Source: Maricaulis sp963975345 (lineage in GTDB: Bacteria > Pseudomonadota > Alphaproteobacteria > Caulobacterales > Maricaulaceae). Taken from it: 64,000 nucleotides of DNA. A program made the position numbers and the translations under genes. Shown here one piece after another: positions 50,779 to 59,208 of the stretch. Numbering within the stretch: position 1 is the stretch's first letter; every line of letters starts with the position of its first letter. The stretch covers positions 1 to 64,000 of the forward strand of contig NZ_CAXBGE010000008.1 in the NCBI RefSeq assembly GCF_963975345.1, in the 5' to 3' direction. Below the pieces are notes generated by a model that ran no database searches, had not been told where the DNA came from, and saw only the letters and a list, made by a program, of their open reading frames with translations.

Positions 50779-52245
50779 ATGAAAAACCGCTCAATGCCGA
50801 GGCCTGCAATCATCGGGCTCGCCCTCCTCGTCGCCTGCACGCTTGCCGCCTGCGACAGTCCGAACAATGCCGGGCCGAGCGACCCAACCGTCGATGCCGG
50901 TCGGCACGCGATTGAAACCCAGCTGGTGCCTACAGTCACCATTGCGGGCGATGACGCCTCGGACCGGGGGATTGAAGACCAGCTGGCCGCCTATGATGTG
51001 CCGGCGGTATCGATTGCGGTGGTGCGTGATGGCGAGATCGCTTGGGCAGCGGCCTATGGCGCTGATGTCGATCCGGCCAGCCTGTTCCAAGCCGCTTCAC
51101 TCTCCAAAGCGGTGGCGGCAGCGGGCATTCTGGCGCTGGCGCGCGAGCGTGGCTTCGACATTGATGCCGATCTGACCGGCCAATTGGGCAGTTTCGATCT
51201 CGCGGCGATAAACCCTGAGGGCCGAACGGTTTCCTTGCGTGGGCTGTTGTCACACACAGCCGGCGCCACCATCCACGGCTATCCCGGCTATCCGGTTGGA
51301 ACACCGCTACCGGACACGTTGGAAATTGTCACAGGGGCACAGCGAACCAATACACCGGCGGTCGCGATCGATTTCGATCCCGAGCATCCCTGGCGCTATT
51401 CCGGCGGTGGCTATGAAATCGCCCAGCTGTGGGCAGAACAGGCCTCGGGCGAGGATTTTGCCGCGCTGATACAACGCCTCGTGCTCGATCCGGTCGGTAT
51501 GAGTTCGAGCAGTTTCGCACTGAACGGGCCAGACGGCATCGCCGAGGGCCGAATTGCCCGCGCCCATGGCTGGAATGGTGAGCCGATTGACGGTGGTTGG
51601 CATCTTTACCCCGAACAGGCCGCCGCCAACCTCTGGACCACGCCGAGCGACTATGGCCGCTTCCTGATCGCACTGATGGCCGCCTCTGATGGTGCGCAGG
51701 ATCGCGGCATCGATCCCGAGATCGCGCACGAGATGACCACGGCCATCAGCGATGATTACGGATTGGGAATCGGGACCAGCATCCATCTCGGCGAACGCCG
51801 CTGGGACCATAGCGGCAGTGCTGAAGGTTATCGGTGCAATCTGATCGCCCTGCCGTCCCGCGGCGACGCGATTATCGTCATGACCAATGGCAATAACGCC
51901 CAGCATTTAATCCCGGACATCAATCGGACGGCCGAAATCGCCTATGACTGGCCGCATGATCCACCGCGCACCGAGTCACGCTTTGATATGCCTGCCGCCA
52001 GGCTGGCCGAGATTGCCGGGAGCTACACCACTGGCGGCAATGCGCAGCCGATCATGCAGCTGGATATCGCGAGTCGCGATTTGCGCGGCCTGTTCGGCGG
52101 CTATGTTCATTTCCGTCTGGTGCCGATCAGCGCGGACCGTTTGGTTGACCCGGTCGACGGCCAGGATTTTGTGTTTGCGCTCGAAGATGGCGTGATGGTC
52201 GCGCGCGCGGATGGGCAAGTCTTTAGCCGCCTGCCCGACGAGTGA
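50779..52245 (+). CDS. Serine beta-lactamase-like lipoprotein hydrolase
   Basis: A 488-residue class C beta-lactamase/esterase-fold protein. The signal peptide ends in a lipobox LAAC (Cys 25), so it is a lipoprotein. The SxxK nucleophile motif is S107-L-S-K110; a Tyr motif WRYSGGGYEIAQL and a KTG-like HSGSAEG follow. A C-terminal domain (about 395-485) resembles the beta-sheet add-on of esterase or D-aminopeptidase members. Substrate is unknown; antibiotic hydrolysis should not be assumed. It stands alone between two minus-strand operons. Confidence 0.85.
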   Translation: MKNRSMPRPAIIGLALLVACTLAACDSPNNAGPSDPTVDAGRHAIETQLVPTVTIAGDDASDRGIEDQLAAYDVPAVSIAVVRDGEIAWAAAYGADVDPASLFQAASLSKAVAAAGILALARERGFDIDADLTGQLGSFDLAAINPEGRTVSLRGLLSHTAGATIHGYPGYPVGTPLPDTLEIVTGAQRTNTPAVAIDFDPEHPWRYSGGGYEIAQLWAEQASGEDFAALIQRLVLDPVGMSSSSFALNGPDGIAEGRIARAHGWNGEPIDGGWHLYPEQAAANLWTTPSDYGRFLIALMAASDGAQDRGIDPEIAHEMTTAISDDYGLGIGTSIHLGERRWDHSGSAEGYRCNLIALPSRGDAIIVMTNGNNAQHLIPDINRTAEIAYDWPHDPPRTESRFDMPAARLAEIAGSYTTGGNAQPIMQLDIASRDLRGLFGGYVHFRLVPISADRLVDPVDGQDFVFALEDGVMVARADGQVFSRLPDE

Positions 52246-52269
52246 TTGGCGTGGCCGTGCCTTGAGGCG

Positions 52270-52614
52270 CTAGCCCCACCGCCCGCCATGCGGGGTGAGC
52301 TGCGCCAGCACGCCGCTCTGCATCAAGATGAAATAGGCGATCCAGACGACCGAAGTGATCGTGGTCGTCCACCACAGCTTCTTGGCCAGATTTGGCCGGG
52401 TCGGTGCGCCCGGCTCGGTGCCCGCGACGACATCACCATCCTCAGTCTGACTGGTGACGCCAATCGGGAGCATCGGAAACAGCATGACCCACCAGATTAG
52501 AAGAAACACCACGACGCCATTGGCGATGCCGACGCCGCCATCGCGAATAAAAAAGCGCGACAGCCATAGCAGGCCAGCCAGGGCGACCGCCCCACGGGAG
52601 AACCAACGCATCAT
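52270..52614 (-). CDS. DUF1467-family membrane protein
   Basis: A 114-residue small membrane protein with three hydrophobic segments (about 8-22, 29-50 and 86-105) and the family core NGVVVFLLIWWVMLF, LPIGVTSQ and GTEPGAPTRP. The family sits beside mce in most alphaproteobacteria, but its function is not known. It is the last gene of the long minus-strand run from the nuo genes; its ATG ATG start overlaps the mce stop by four bases. Confidence 0.88.
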   Translation of the reverse strand: MMRWFSRGAVALAGLLWLSRFFIRDGGVGIANGVVVFLLIWWVMLFPMLPIGVTSQTEDGDVVAGTEPGAPTRPNLAKKLWWTTTITSVVWIAYFILMQSGVLAQLTPHGGRWG

Positions 52615-53036
52615 CGGACCGGCTCCTGCATCAACTCAATCAACAGACCACAGCTATCCTTGGGGTGGATGAAGATCACCGGGACGCCATGGGCGCCGAT
52701 ATAGGGCTCACCGGTGCCGAGCACCGTCGCGCCCTTGGCCCGCATATCGTCGCGCGCCGCAATGATGTCGGGCACTTCGAAACACATATGGTGCTGACCG
52801 CCCTTGGGATTGCGCTCGAGGAATTTGTGCACCGGGCTTTCCGCACCGAGCGGTTCGAGCAGTTCGATCTCGCTATTGGCCAGCTTGATAAAGGCGACCC
52901 GAACACCGAGATGGGGAAAGTCCCGCGTCGCGGTGGCTTCGCTGGCGCCATACATCCCGGCATAGGTCTGCTTGGCGGCTTCGATATCGGGCACTGCGAC
53001 CCCGACATGATTGAGACGTCCGACCTGCATCCCCAA
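52611..53036 (-). CDS. mce: Methylmalonyl-CoA epimerase
   Basis: Interconverts the two methylmalonyl-CoA epimers in propionate metabolism. The 141-residue vicinal-oxygen-chelate protein has metal ligands in RLNHVGVAV (H10), GGQHHMCFEV and the C-terminal LLIELMQ. The start may be ATG 53036 or 53030. It is four bases after the RNase J gene and overlaps the DUF1467 gene. Confidence 0.93.
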   Translation of the reverse strand: MGMQVGRLNHVGVAVPDIEAAKQTYAGMYGASEATATRDFPHLGVRVAFIKLANSEIELLEPLGAESPVHKFLERNPKGGQHHMCFEVPDIIAARDDMRAKGATVLGTGEPYIGAHGVPVIFIHPKDSCGLLIELMQEPVR

Positions 53037-53040
53037 CTCC

Positions 53041-54708
53041 CTAGACCGCTAGAACCATCACATCGACCATAGGCTTCTTGCCCCAGATGCCCGATGCCGT
53101 GCGCCGCACGGCGCGACGGATTTCCTCTTCCATCTGATCCTCATCGCGTTTGACGCGAGGATGCAGTTTTTCGAAACATTCCTCGGCGGAGGTTTCCAGT
53201 GCATCGAGGAAATCATCGATCGAAAAATCGGCGCTCTCGGCCAGACCAGCCTGCTTGATATCGGGGCCGGAAATCAAGCGGCCCTTACTATCGACCGCCA
53301 GCGCCACGACGATATAGCCGGCCGTTGCCAGCTTGCGCCGCTCGCGCATCGAGGTCGCATCAGCCGGAGTGAGGAATTTGCCGTCGAGATGTAGACGCCG
53401 TGCCGGGGCCTCGTCGATGATGGAAGCAGTGCCGTCGGAGCGGATCTCGACCATATCGCCATTGCGCACGGAGACCGAATGCGGCACCTGCAGCTTGCGT
53501 GCATAGGCGGCGTGCTCAAGCAGGTGGCGGCGTTCGCCATGCACCGGAATAGCGACGCTCGGCTTGGCCCAGGCATACATCTGCGCCAACTCACCACGGC
53601 ATGGATGGCCAGAAACGTGGATCGGGCGGTCGCGCTCGGTGATGATCTCGACGCCCTTCTCGGCCAGCTGGTTTTGCAGCTCGAAAATCCCGACTTCATT
53701 GCCCGGTATGACCCGGCTGGAGAAGATCACGGTATCGCCCTTGGTCAGGGTGACATTGCGGTGATTGCCGGCGGCGATGCGCGACAGCGCCGCGCGCTCC
53801 TCGCCCTGGCTGCCGGTGCACAAATAAGCGATGCGGTTCTTCTGATAGGTGACCGCTTCCTCTTCGTTGACGAAATCCTGGACATGCGACAGCATGCCGA
53901 CGGCCTTGGCGGCGGCGGTCATGCGGTGCATGGAGCGGCCCACCAGACAGACGCGGCGGCCATTGGCCTCGGCCGCCTCGATCGCCGATTGCAGGCGCGC
54001 GACATTGGACGCAAATGCGGCAATCGCAACGCGGCCCTTATGCTCGCCGATCACTTTGATCAATTCGTCGCGCACGCCCGATTCCGAACCGGATTCGCCC
54101 TCGGAGAAGACATTGGTGCTGTCGCAAATCATTGCGAGGACACCTTCCTCGCCCAGCGCCTTGATCGCGGGGATATCGGTGGCTTCGCCGATCAGAGGAT
54201 CGGGATCGATCTTCCAGTCGCCGGTGTGCAGGACAAGCCCGGCGGGTGTGCGGATCGCCAGACCATTCGGTTCAGGGATGGAATGGGTCAGCGTGATCAT
54301 CTGGCAATCAAATGGGCCGACATTGAAACGGCTGTCGAGCCCAACCTCGTGCAAGGTCACGGCGTCGAGCAGACCATGCTCGCGCAGGCGGTCACGCACC
54401 AGCCAAGCGGTGAAGGGGGTTGCCCAGATTGGACAGCGCAGCTTGCGCCAGAGATGCGCCACAGCGCCCATATGGTCTTCATGGGCGTGTGTCAGCACCA
54501 TACCGACGAGATCGCCGCGACGTTCCTCGATAAAGGCCGGGTCGGGCATGATCAGATCGACGCCGGGGGTCGATAGATCCCCAAAAGTGACGCCGCAATC
54601 AACGATGATCCATTTGCGGTTCTCCTCCGGCCCGTAGCCGAAGAGATTGAGATTCATGCCAATTTCATTGGATCCGCCCAGCGGCAGAAAATACATACTA
54701 TCGGTCAA
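53041..54708 (-). CDS. rnj: Ribonuclease J
   Basis: Exo/endoribonuclease for mRNA turnover and rRNA maturation. The 555-residue metallo-beta-lactamase/beta-CASP protein has HAHEDH (H74, H76, D78, H79), further metal ligands in LTHSIPEPNGLAI and VSGHPCRGEL, and a C-terminal domain. It overlaps coaX by four bases. Confidence 0.95.
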   Translation of the reverse strand: MTDSMYFLPLGGSNEIGMNLNLFGYGPEENRKWIIVDCGVTFGDLSTPGVDLIMPDPAFIEERRGDLVGMVLTHAHEDHMGAVAHLWRKLRCPIWATPFTAWLVRDRLREHGLLDAVTLHEVGLDSRFNVGPFDCQMITLTHSIPEPNGLAIRTPAGLVLHTGDWKIDPDPLIGEATDIPAIKALGEEGVLAMICDSTNVFSEGESGSESGVRDELIKVIGEHKGRVAIAAFASNVARLQSAIEAAEANGRRVCLVGRSMHRMTAAAKAVGMLSHVQDFVNEEEAVTYQKNRIAYLCTGSQGEERAALSRIAAGNHRNVTLTKGDTVIFSSRVIPGNEVGIFELQNQLAEKGVEIITERDRPIHVSGHPCRGELAQMYAWAKPSVAIPVHGERRHLLEHAAYARKLQVPHSVSVRNGDMVEIRSDGTASIIDEAPARRLHLDGKFLTPADATSMRERRKLATAGYIVVALAVDSKGRLISGPDIKQAGLAESADFSIDDFLDALETSAEECFEKLHPRVKRDEDQMEEEIRRAVRRTASGIWGKKPMVDVMVLAV

Positions 54709-55481
54709 TTGGCACCGCCATTGAGTTTCCAGACCTCCAGCAGGCCTCGGATGGTAAGATCGGGATCGTAATGCTCGATCGTCCGGGACGCGCCTTCGAA
54801 GAGCGAAACTACGCCGCCCGTTGCGATCACCGTCATGGGCTGGCCATACTCACACCGGAGCCGTTCGACAAGCCCGTCAATGAGATCGATATAGCCCCAG
54901 AACACCCCGGACTGCATCGCGCTGACCGTATCCTTGCCCATAACGTGGTCCGGCTTGGCGATTGCGACGCGTGGCAATTTGGCTGCCGCGCCGTGCAGGG
55001 CTTGCATGGACAGGTTGATGCCGGGTGCGATGATACCGCCTTCAAACGCACCGTCGGCGGCGATGACATCGAAGGTGGTCGCCGTGCCGCTATCGATCAC
55101 AATCAGGGCACCGGGATAGCGCGCCCGAGCGCCGAGCGCGTTCACAAGCCGGTCGGCGCCGGCATCCTGCGGTCGTTCGAGTCGGACCTCGATATCGAGC
55201 CTGATGCCGGGTTCGCCGACGATCATCGGCTCGCATTCGCAATAGCGGCGCGCCAGGTTGCGCAGATTGAATAGGGCCTGAGGCACCACGGTCGATATGA
55301 CGCAGGCATGGATATCGGAAAACTTGAAGCCACGCAGCGCCATCAGCTGGGAGAGCCAGACGGCGTACTCGTCGGCAGTGCGTGTACTTTCCGTGCCGGC
55401 GCGCCATTGCGCGACCCAGTCATTGCCATCGTGGATGGCGTACAAAATATTGGTATTACCGCAATCGATCGCGAGCAGCAT
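54705..55481 (-). CDS. coaX: Type III pantothenate kinase
   Basis: First step of coenzyme A synthesis. The 258-residue ASKHA-fold protein has the phosphate-binding DCGNTN (6-11), the catalytic-region QDAGADRLVNALGA and VIDSGTATTFDVI. It follows birA after two bases; both serve cofactor supply. Confidence 0.97.
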   Translation of the reverse strand: MLLAIDCGNTNILYAIHDGNDWVAQWRAGTESTRTADEYAVWLSQLMALRGFKFSDIHACVISTVVPQALFNLRNLARRYCECEPMIVGEPGIRLDIEVRLERPQDAGADRLVNALGARARYPGALIVIDSGTATTFDVIAADGAFEGGIIAPGINLSMQALHGAAAKLPRVAIAKPDHVMGKDTVSAMQSGVFWGYIDLIDGLVERLRCEYGQPMTVIATGGVVSLFEGASRTIEHYDPDLTIRGLLEVWKLNGGAN

Positions 55482-55483
55482 GT

Positions 55484-56236
55484 CTAGCTCTCCTCTCCCG
55501 GGCCTGGGAAAAACACTTCGCCCGCCGAGATATACCTGTGCTGACCCGAGGCCAAGTCGAGGCGCAGCGCACCGTCCGGCCCGAGGTCGCCGAAAACGCC
55601 GTCGAGGGTCTCATTGGGCAGGCGGACGACGCAGCGTTCGCCCAGTCCGTGGGCGCGGGTGAGCCAGCGATCACGAATGGCGCCAAAGCCGCTTTGCATC
55701 CAGTGTTGGAACCCGGATTCAAACGCACCCGCCAACAGCGACAGCGCCGCCTCACGGTCAAGGCTCGCACCCGCTTGGCTCAATGCGACCGCTGGCCGTT
55801 CGGTATCTTGAGGCGCTGCGACCAGATTGATTCCGACCCCGATCGCCAGCCACAACCCACCCCCGGGTGCGGCGCCGGATTCGAGCAATATGCCTGCAAC
55901 CTTATGGCCATCGACGAGGACATCATTGGGCCATTTCAGCCGTGTGCGGGCGACATCTCCCAGAGCCGCATCGCAGACGGCGGCAACGGCCAGCGCCGTG
56001 ACGAAGGAGAGCTGGGCCACCTGCGCGGGCGGGCGGTCAATAACGTAGAGCCCGCTGGCGAAGAGATTGCCGTCAAGGCTTTGCCAGGCGCGACCCCGGC
56101 GTCCCCGGCCCGCCGTCTGTCGCCGCGCCGCAAGCCAGAGCGGACCGCACTCACCCGCCAGCGCGCGGGTGCGCGCCTCGGCATTCGTCGACCCGGCTTG
56201 CTCCAGCCATTCGACGCGGGGCGCGGAGGCGGCCAA
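55484..56236 (-). CDS. birA: Biotin-[acetyl-CoA carboxylase] ligase
   Basis: Attaches biotin to the carboxylase carrier protein. The 250-residue protein has the biotinyl-AMP loop GRGRRGR, KWPNDVLVDGHKVAGILLE (split by the catalytic Lys) and a small C-terminal SH3-like domain. It lacks the N-terminal helix-turn-helix of E. coli BirA, so it should not act as the biotin repressor. It sits three bases after nuoN. Confidence 0.95.
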   Translation of the reverse strand: MAASAPRVEWLEQAGSTNAEARTRALAGECGPLWLAARRQTAGRGRRGRAWQSLDGNLFASGLYVIDRPPAQVAQLSFVTALAVAAVCDAALGDVARTRLKWPNDVLVDGHKVAGILLESGAAPGGGLWLAIGVGINLVAAPQDTERPAVALSQAGASLDREAALSLLAGAFESGFQHWMQSGFGAIRDRWLTRAHGLGERCVVRLPNETLDGVFGDLGPDGALRLDLASGQHRYISAGEVFFPGPGEES

Positions 56237-56239
56237 TGT

Positions 56240-57682
56240 TTAAATCAGCTGGAGGCCGACGCTATAGGCCCGGTAGACCAGCCAGCCCAAGGCTGGCAGC
56301 AGGAACAGGGTCGACCAGCCGGCCACGCGTGTGACCCAATAAATACTCATCGCCGGCCGCACGAAGGTCACCTCCGGCGGATCGAACCACATCACCTTGA
56401 CGATGCGCAGATAATAGCCCGCGCTCACGACGCTAAACAGGACGGCGAGGACGGCCAATATAATCAGGTCGGACTGGACGGCGGCGAACACGACGAAGAA
56501 TTTGCCGAAGAAGCCAACGAAGAATGGCAAACCACCAATCGAGAACATCAACGCGGTCAGTGACCAGCCGAGCCCCGGATTGGTTTGCGCCAGACCGGCC
56601 AGATCGGATATCTGTTCGACTTGGCCCTCACGGGTCCGCATCGCCAAGATGGCGCTGAATGTGCCGATCACGGAAATCATGTAGAGCGACATGAAGATCA
56701 GCAAAGCCCAGACGCCGGTCTGGCTGGCGGCGGCGATGGCAACGAGGCCATAGCCCATATTGCCGATCGAGGAATAAGCCATCAGGCGTTTGAAGTTCTG
56801 CTGCGTCAGAGCGCCAAAGGCACCAACGCCCATCGATAGCACCGCAATGATCCAGATCACGTCACGCCACTGATCGATCATGCCGCCAAATGGCTCCAGC
56901 AGGAAGCGGGCCAGCAAGACGATGGCCGCCATTTCCGACGCCGTTGCGAACAGGGCGGTGACCGGCGTGGGTGCGCCTTCATAGACATCCGGCGTCCACA
57001 TGTGGAAGGGCGAGGCAGAGAGTTTGAAGGCCAGGCCACAAATCACGAAAACCATGCCGAAAATCAGACCGATGGACGGCTCACTACTGGCGGCGATGGC
57101 AATCTCGTTAAAGCCTGTTGCGCCCGTGAAGCCATAGATCAGCGACGCGCCATACAGCAGAAGGCCTGAAGCGAGTGCCCCGAGGACGAAATATTTCAGA
57201 CCGGATTCAGAGGCCCGCAGACTGTCGCGATTGAAGGCGGCCAGGACGTAAAGCGCCAGTGATTGCAACTCGATGCCCATATACATCGTGATCAGATCAT
57301 TGGCCGAAACCATGATCACCATGCCGGTGACGGCGAGTGCGAACAGGACCGGGAATTCGATCTTGGAGAGCTTTTCCGATTCCAGATAGGGCAAGGCCAC
57401 CAGCAGGGCGAAGGCGGCGGTCAATGCGATCGCCACCTTGGCATACTTCGCCAGCGGATCGAGCACGAAGACGCCATTGAAGGCTTGGCCATTATCACCG
57501 GTCAGGAAGAGCGCGGCGAAGCCGGCCCCGAGCAAGAGCGCGATGGTGAGCAGGTGCACCAGGCGTGCCGTGCCCGGCCCCTTGAGGAAAATGCCAAGCA
57601 TCAAAAGCGCCATGGCGCCGCCGGCCAACATCAATTCCGGTGTCAGGAGCGACAGGTCGTGGGGAAGCATATCCGCGGTCAT
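56240..57682 (-). CDS. nuoN: NADH-quinone oxidoreductase subunit N
   Basis: Antiporter-like membrane subunit of complex I. The 480-residue protein has about 14 membrane segments, with MSANDLITMYMGIELQS and the Lys-bearing SASPFHMWTPDVYEGAPTP of the proton path. ATG 57682 (MTADMLPHD) is chosen since the longer frame runs into nuoM. Last of the contiguous nuo genes. Confidence 0.97.
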   Translation of the reverse strand: MTADMLPHDLSLLTPELMLAGGAMALLMLGIFLKGPGTARLVHLLTIALLLGAGFAALFLTGDNGQAFNGVFVLDPLAKYAKVAIALTAAFALLVALPYLESEKLSKIEFPVLFALAVTGMVIMVSANDLITMYMGIELQSLALYVLAAFNRDSLRASESGLKYFVLGALASGLLLYGASLIYGFTGATGFNEIAIAASSEPSIGLIFGMVFVICGLAFKLSASPFHMWTPDVYEGAPTPVTALFATASEMAAIVLLARFLLEPFGGMIDQWRDVIWIIAVLSMGVGAFGALTQQNFKRLMAYSSIGNMGYGLVAIAAASQTGVWALLIFMSLYMISVIGTFSAILAMRTREGQVEQISDLAGLAQTNPGLGWSLTALMFSIGGLPFFVGFFGKFFVVFAAVQSDLIILAVLAVLFSVVSAGYYLRIVKVMWFDPPEVTFVRPAMSIYWVTRVAGWSTLFLLPALGWLVYRAYSVGLQLI

Positions 57683-57692
57683 GTCAGGCCTC

Positions 57693-59207
57693 TCACTGAG
57701 CCGTTGCGGCGATGGCCGCATCAAAGTTGGAAATCAGCGCATCGACCGACGCGGCCGTGATATCGGTCACCAAGGTCGAACTGACGCCGAGCAGAAGCGT
57801 CATGATGATCAGCGGCACGAAGATGATCCATTCCGTGCGGTTGAGATCGGTCATCGTGTCGATTTTCGGATTGGTGATCTCGCCAAAAACGACGTCGCGA
57901 TAGACGGTCAGCATGTAAACCGCCGACAGGATAATCCCGACCGCGGCGCCGGCACCGACCCACCAGGCATACTGGTAGCCACCGATCATCGTCATGATTT
58001 CGCCGATGAATCCGGATGTGCCCGGCAAGCCGACATTCGCCATCACGAACAGACCGAAGATCGCCGCATAGACCGGCATCTTGTGAACGACACCGCCATA
58101 GAAGGCGATTTCGCGGGTATGCATTCGGTCATAGATCACGCCGACGCACAGGAAGAGCGCTGAGGAGATGAAACCGTGCGAGATCATCTGGAAGATCGCG
58201 CCCTGTACGCCGAGCATATTCATCGAGAACAGGCCCAGTGTCACAAATCCCATATGCGCGACGGAGGAATAGGCGATCAGCTTCTTCAGGTCCGTCTGAC
58301 GGAAAGCGACCAGGGAAGTATATATGATCGCGATCAGGGAGAGGACAAACACCATCGGGGCAAAATAGGCCGTGGCATTGGGGAACATCGGCAGCGAGAA
58401 GCGCAAAAAGCCGTAACCGCCCATTTTCAATAGCACACCGGCCAGAATGACCGAGCCGGCGGTCGGAGCCTGAACGTGGGCATCGGGCAGCCAGGTATGC
58501 ACCGGCCACATGGGCATCTTGACCGCAAACGAGGCGAAGAAGGCCAGCCAGAGCCAAGTCTGGGCTTGCGGTGAAAAGCTGGTTTCGAGCAGGACGGTGA
58601 TGTCGGTCGTGCCAGCCTGCATGAACATATAGATCATCGCCACCAGCATCAGCACCGAGCCGAGCAGGGTGTAGAGGAAGAATTTGAACGCGGCATAGAC
58701 CCGGTTCTGGCCGCCCCAGACGCCGATGATCAGGAACATCGGGATCAGGCCGCCTTCGAAAAACACATAGAAGACAACGAGATCGAGCGCGCTGAACACG
58801 CCGAGGATCATGGTTTCCAGCAGCAGGAAGGCGATCATGTAATCGGCGACGCGCTTTTCGATCGCGCCCGAGGCGAGGATACAGATCGGCATCAGGAAGG
58901 CCGTCAAAAGCACGAACAGCACCGAGATGCCGTCAACGCCCATGCGATAGCCCATGCCGATTTGTTCAAGCCAAACAACCTCATGCACGAATTGGAAGCC
59001 GCTCACTGCCGGGTCGAATTCGAACATCATCACGACGGCGAATGCCAAGGTGACGAGGGTCGTCACCAGGGCGACGAGACGCGAATTCCGGTCGATCAAA
59101 GCCTGGTCTTCCGGACGCGAGGCGAACCGGAAAACAGCAATGATTACAGCACCGATAGCGGGCGTAAAGGTCAGTATCGACAGGAAGGCATCGAGCTCGG
59201 AAAACAT
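57693..59207 (-). CDS. nuoM: NADH-quinone oxidoreductase subunit M
   Basis: Antiporter-like proton-pumping subunit. The 504-residue protein has 13 to 14 membrane segments, the TM5 Glu in FFEGGLIPMFLIIGVWG, and the broken-helix Lys region AVKMPMWPVHTWLPDAHVQAP. It starts one base after the nuoL stop. Confidence 0.98.
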   Translation of the reverse strand: MFSELDAFLSILTFTPAIGAVIIAVFRFASRPEDQALIDRNSRLVALVTTLVTLAFAVVMMFEFDPAVSGFQFVHEVVWLEQIGMGYRMGVDGISVLFVLLTAFLMPICILASGAIEKRVADYMIAFLLLETMILGVFSALDLVVFYVFFEGGLIPMFLIIGVWGGQNRVYAAFKFFLYTLLGSVLMLVAMIYMFMQAGTTDITVLLETSFSPQAQTWLWLAFFASFAVKMPMWPVHTWLPDAHVQAPTAGSVILAGVLLKMGGYGFLRFSLPMFPNATAYFAPMVFVLSLIAIIYTSLVAFRQTDLKKLIAYSSVAHMGFVTLGLFSMNMLGVQGAIFQMISHGFISSALFLCVGVIYDRMHTREIAFYGGVVHKMPVYAAIFGLFVMANVGLPGTSGFIGEIMTMIGGYQYAWWVGAGAAVGIILSAVYMLTVYRDVVFGEITNPKIDTMTDLNRTEWIIFVPLIIMTLLLGVSSTLVTDITAASVDALISNFDAAIAATAQ

Positions 59208-59208
59208 G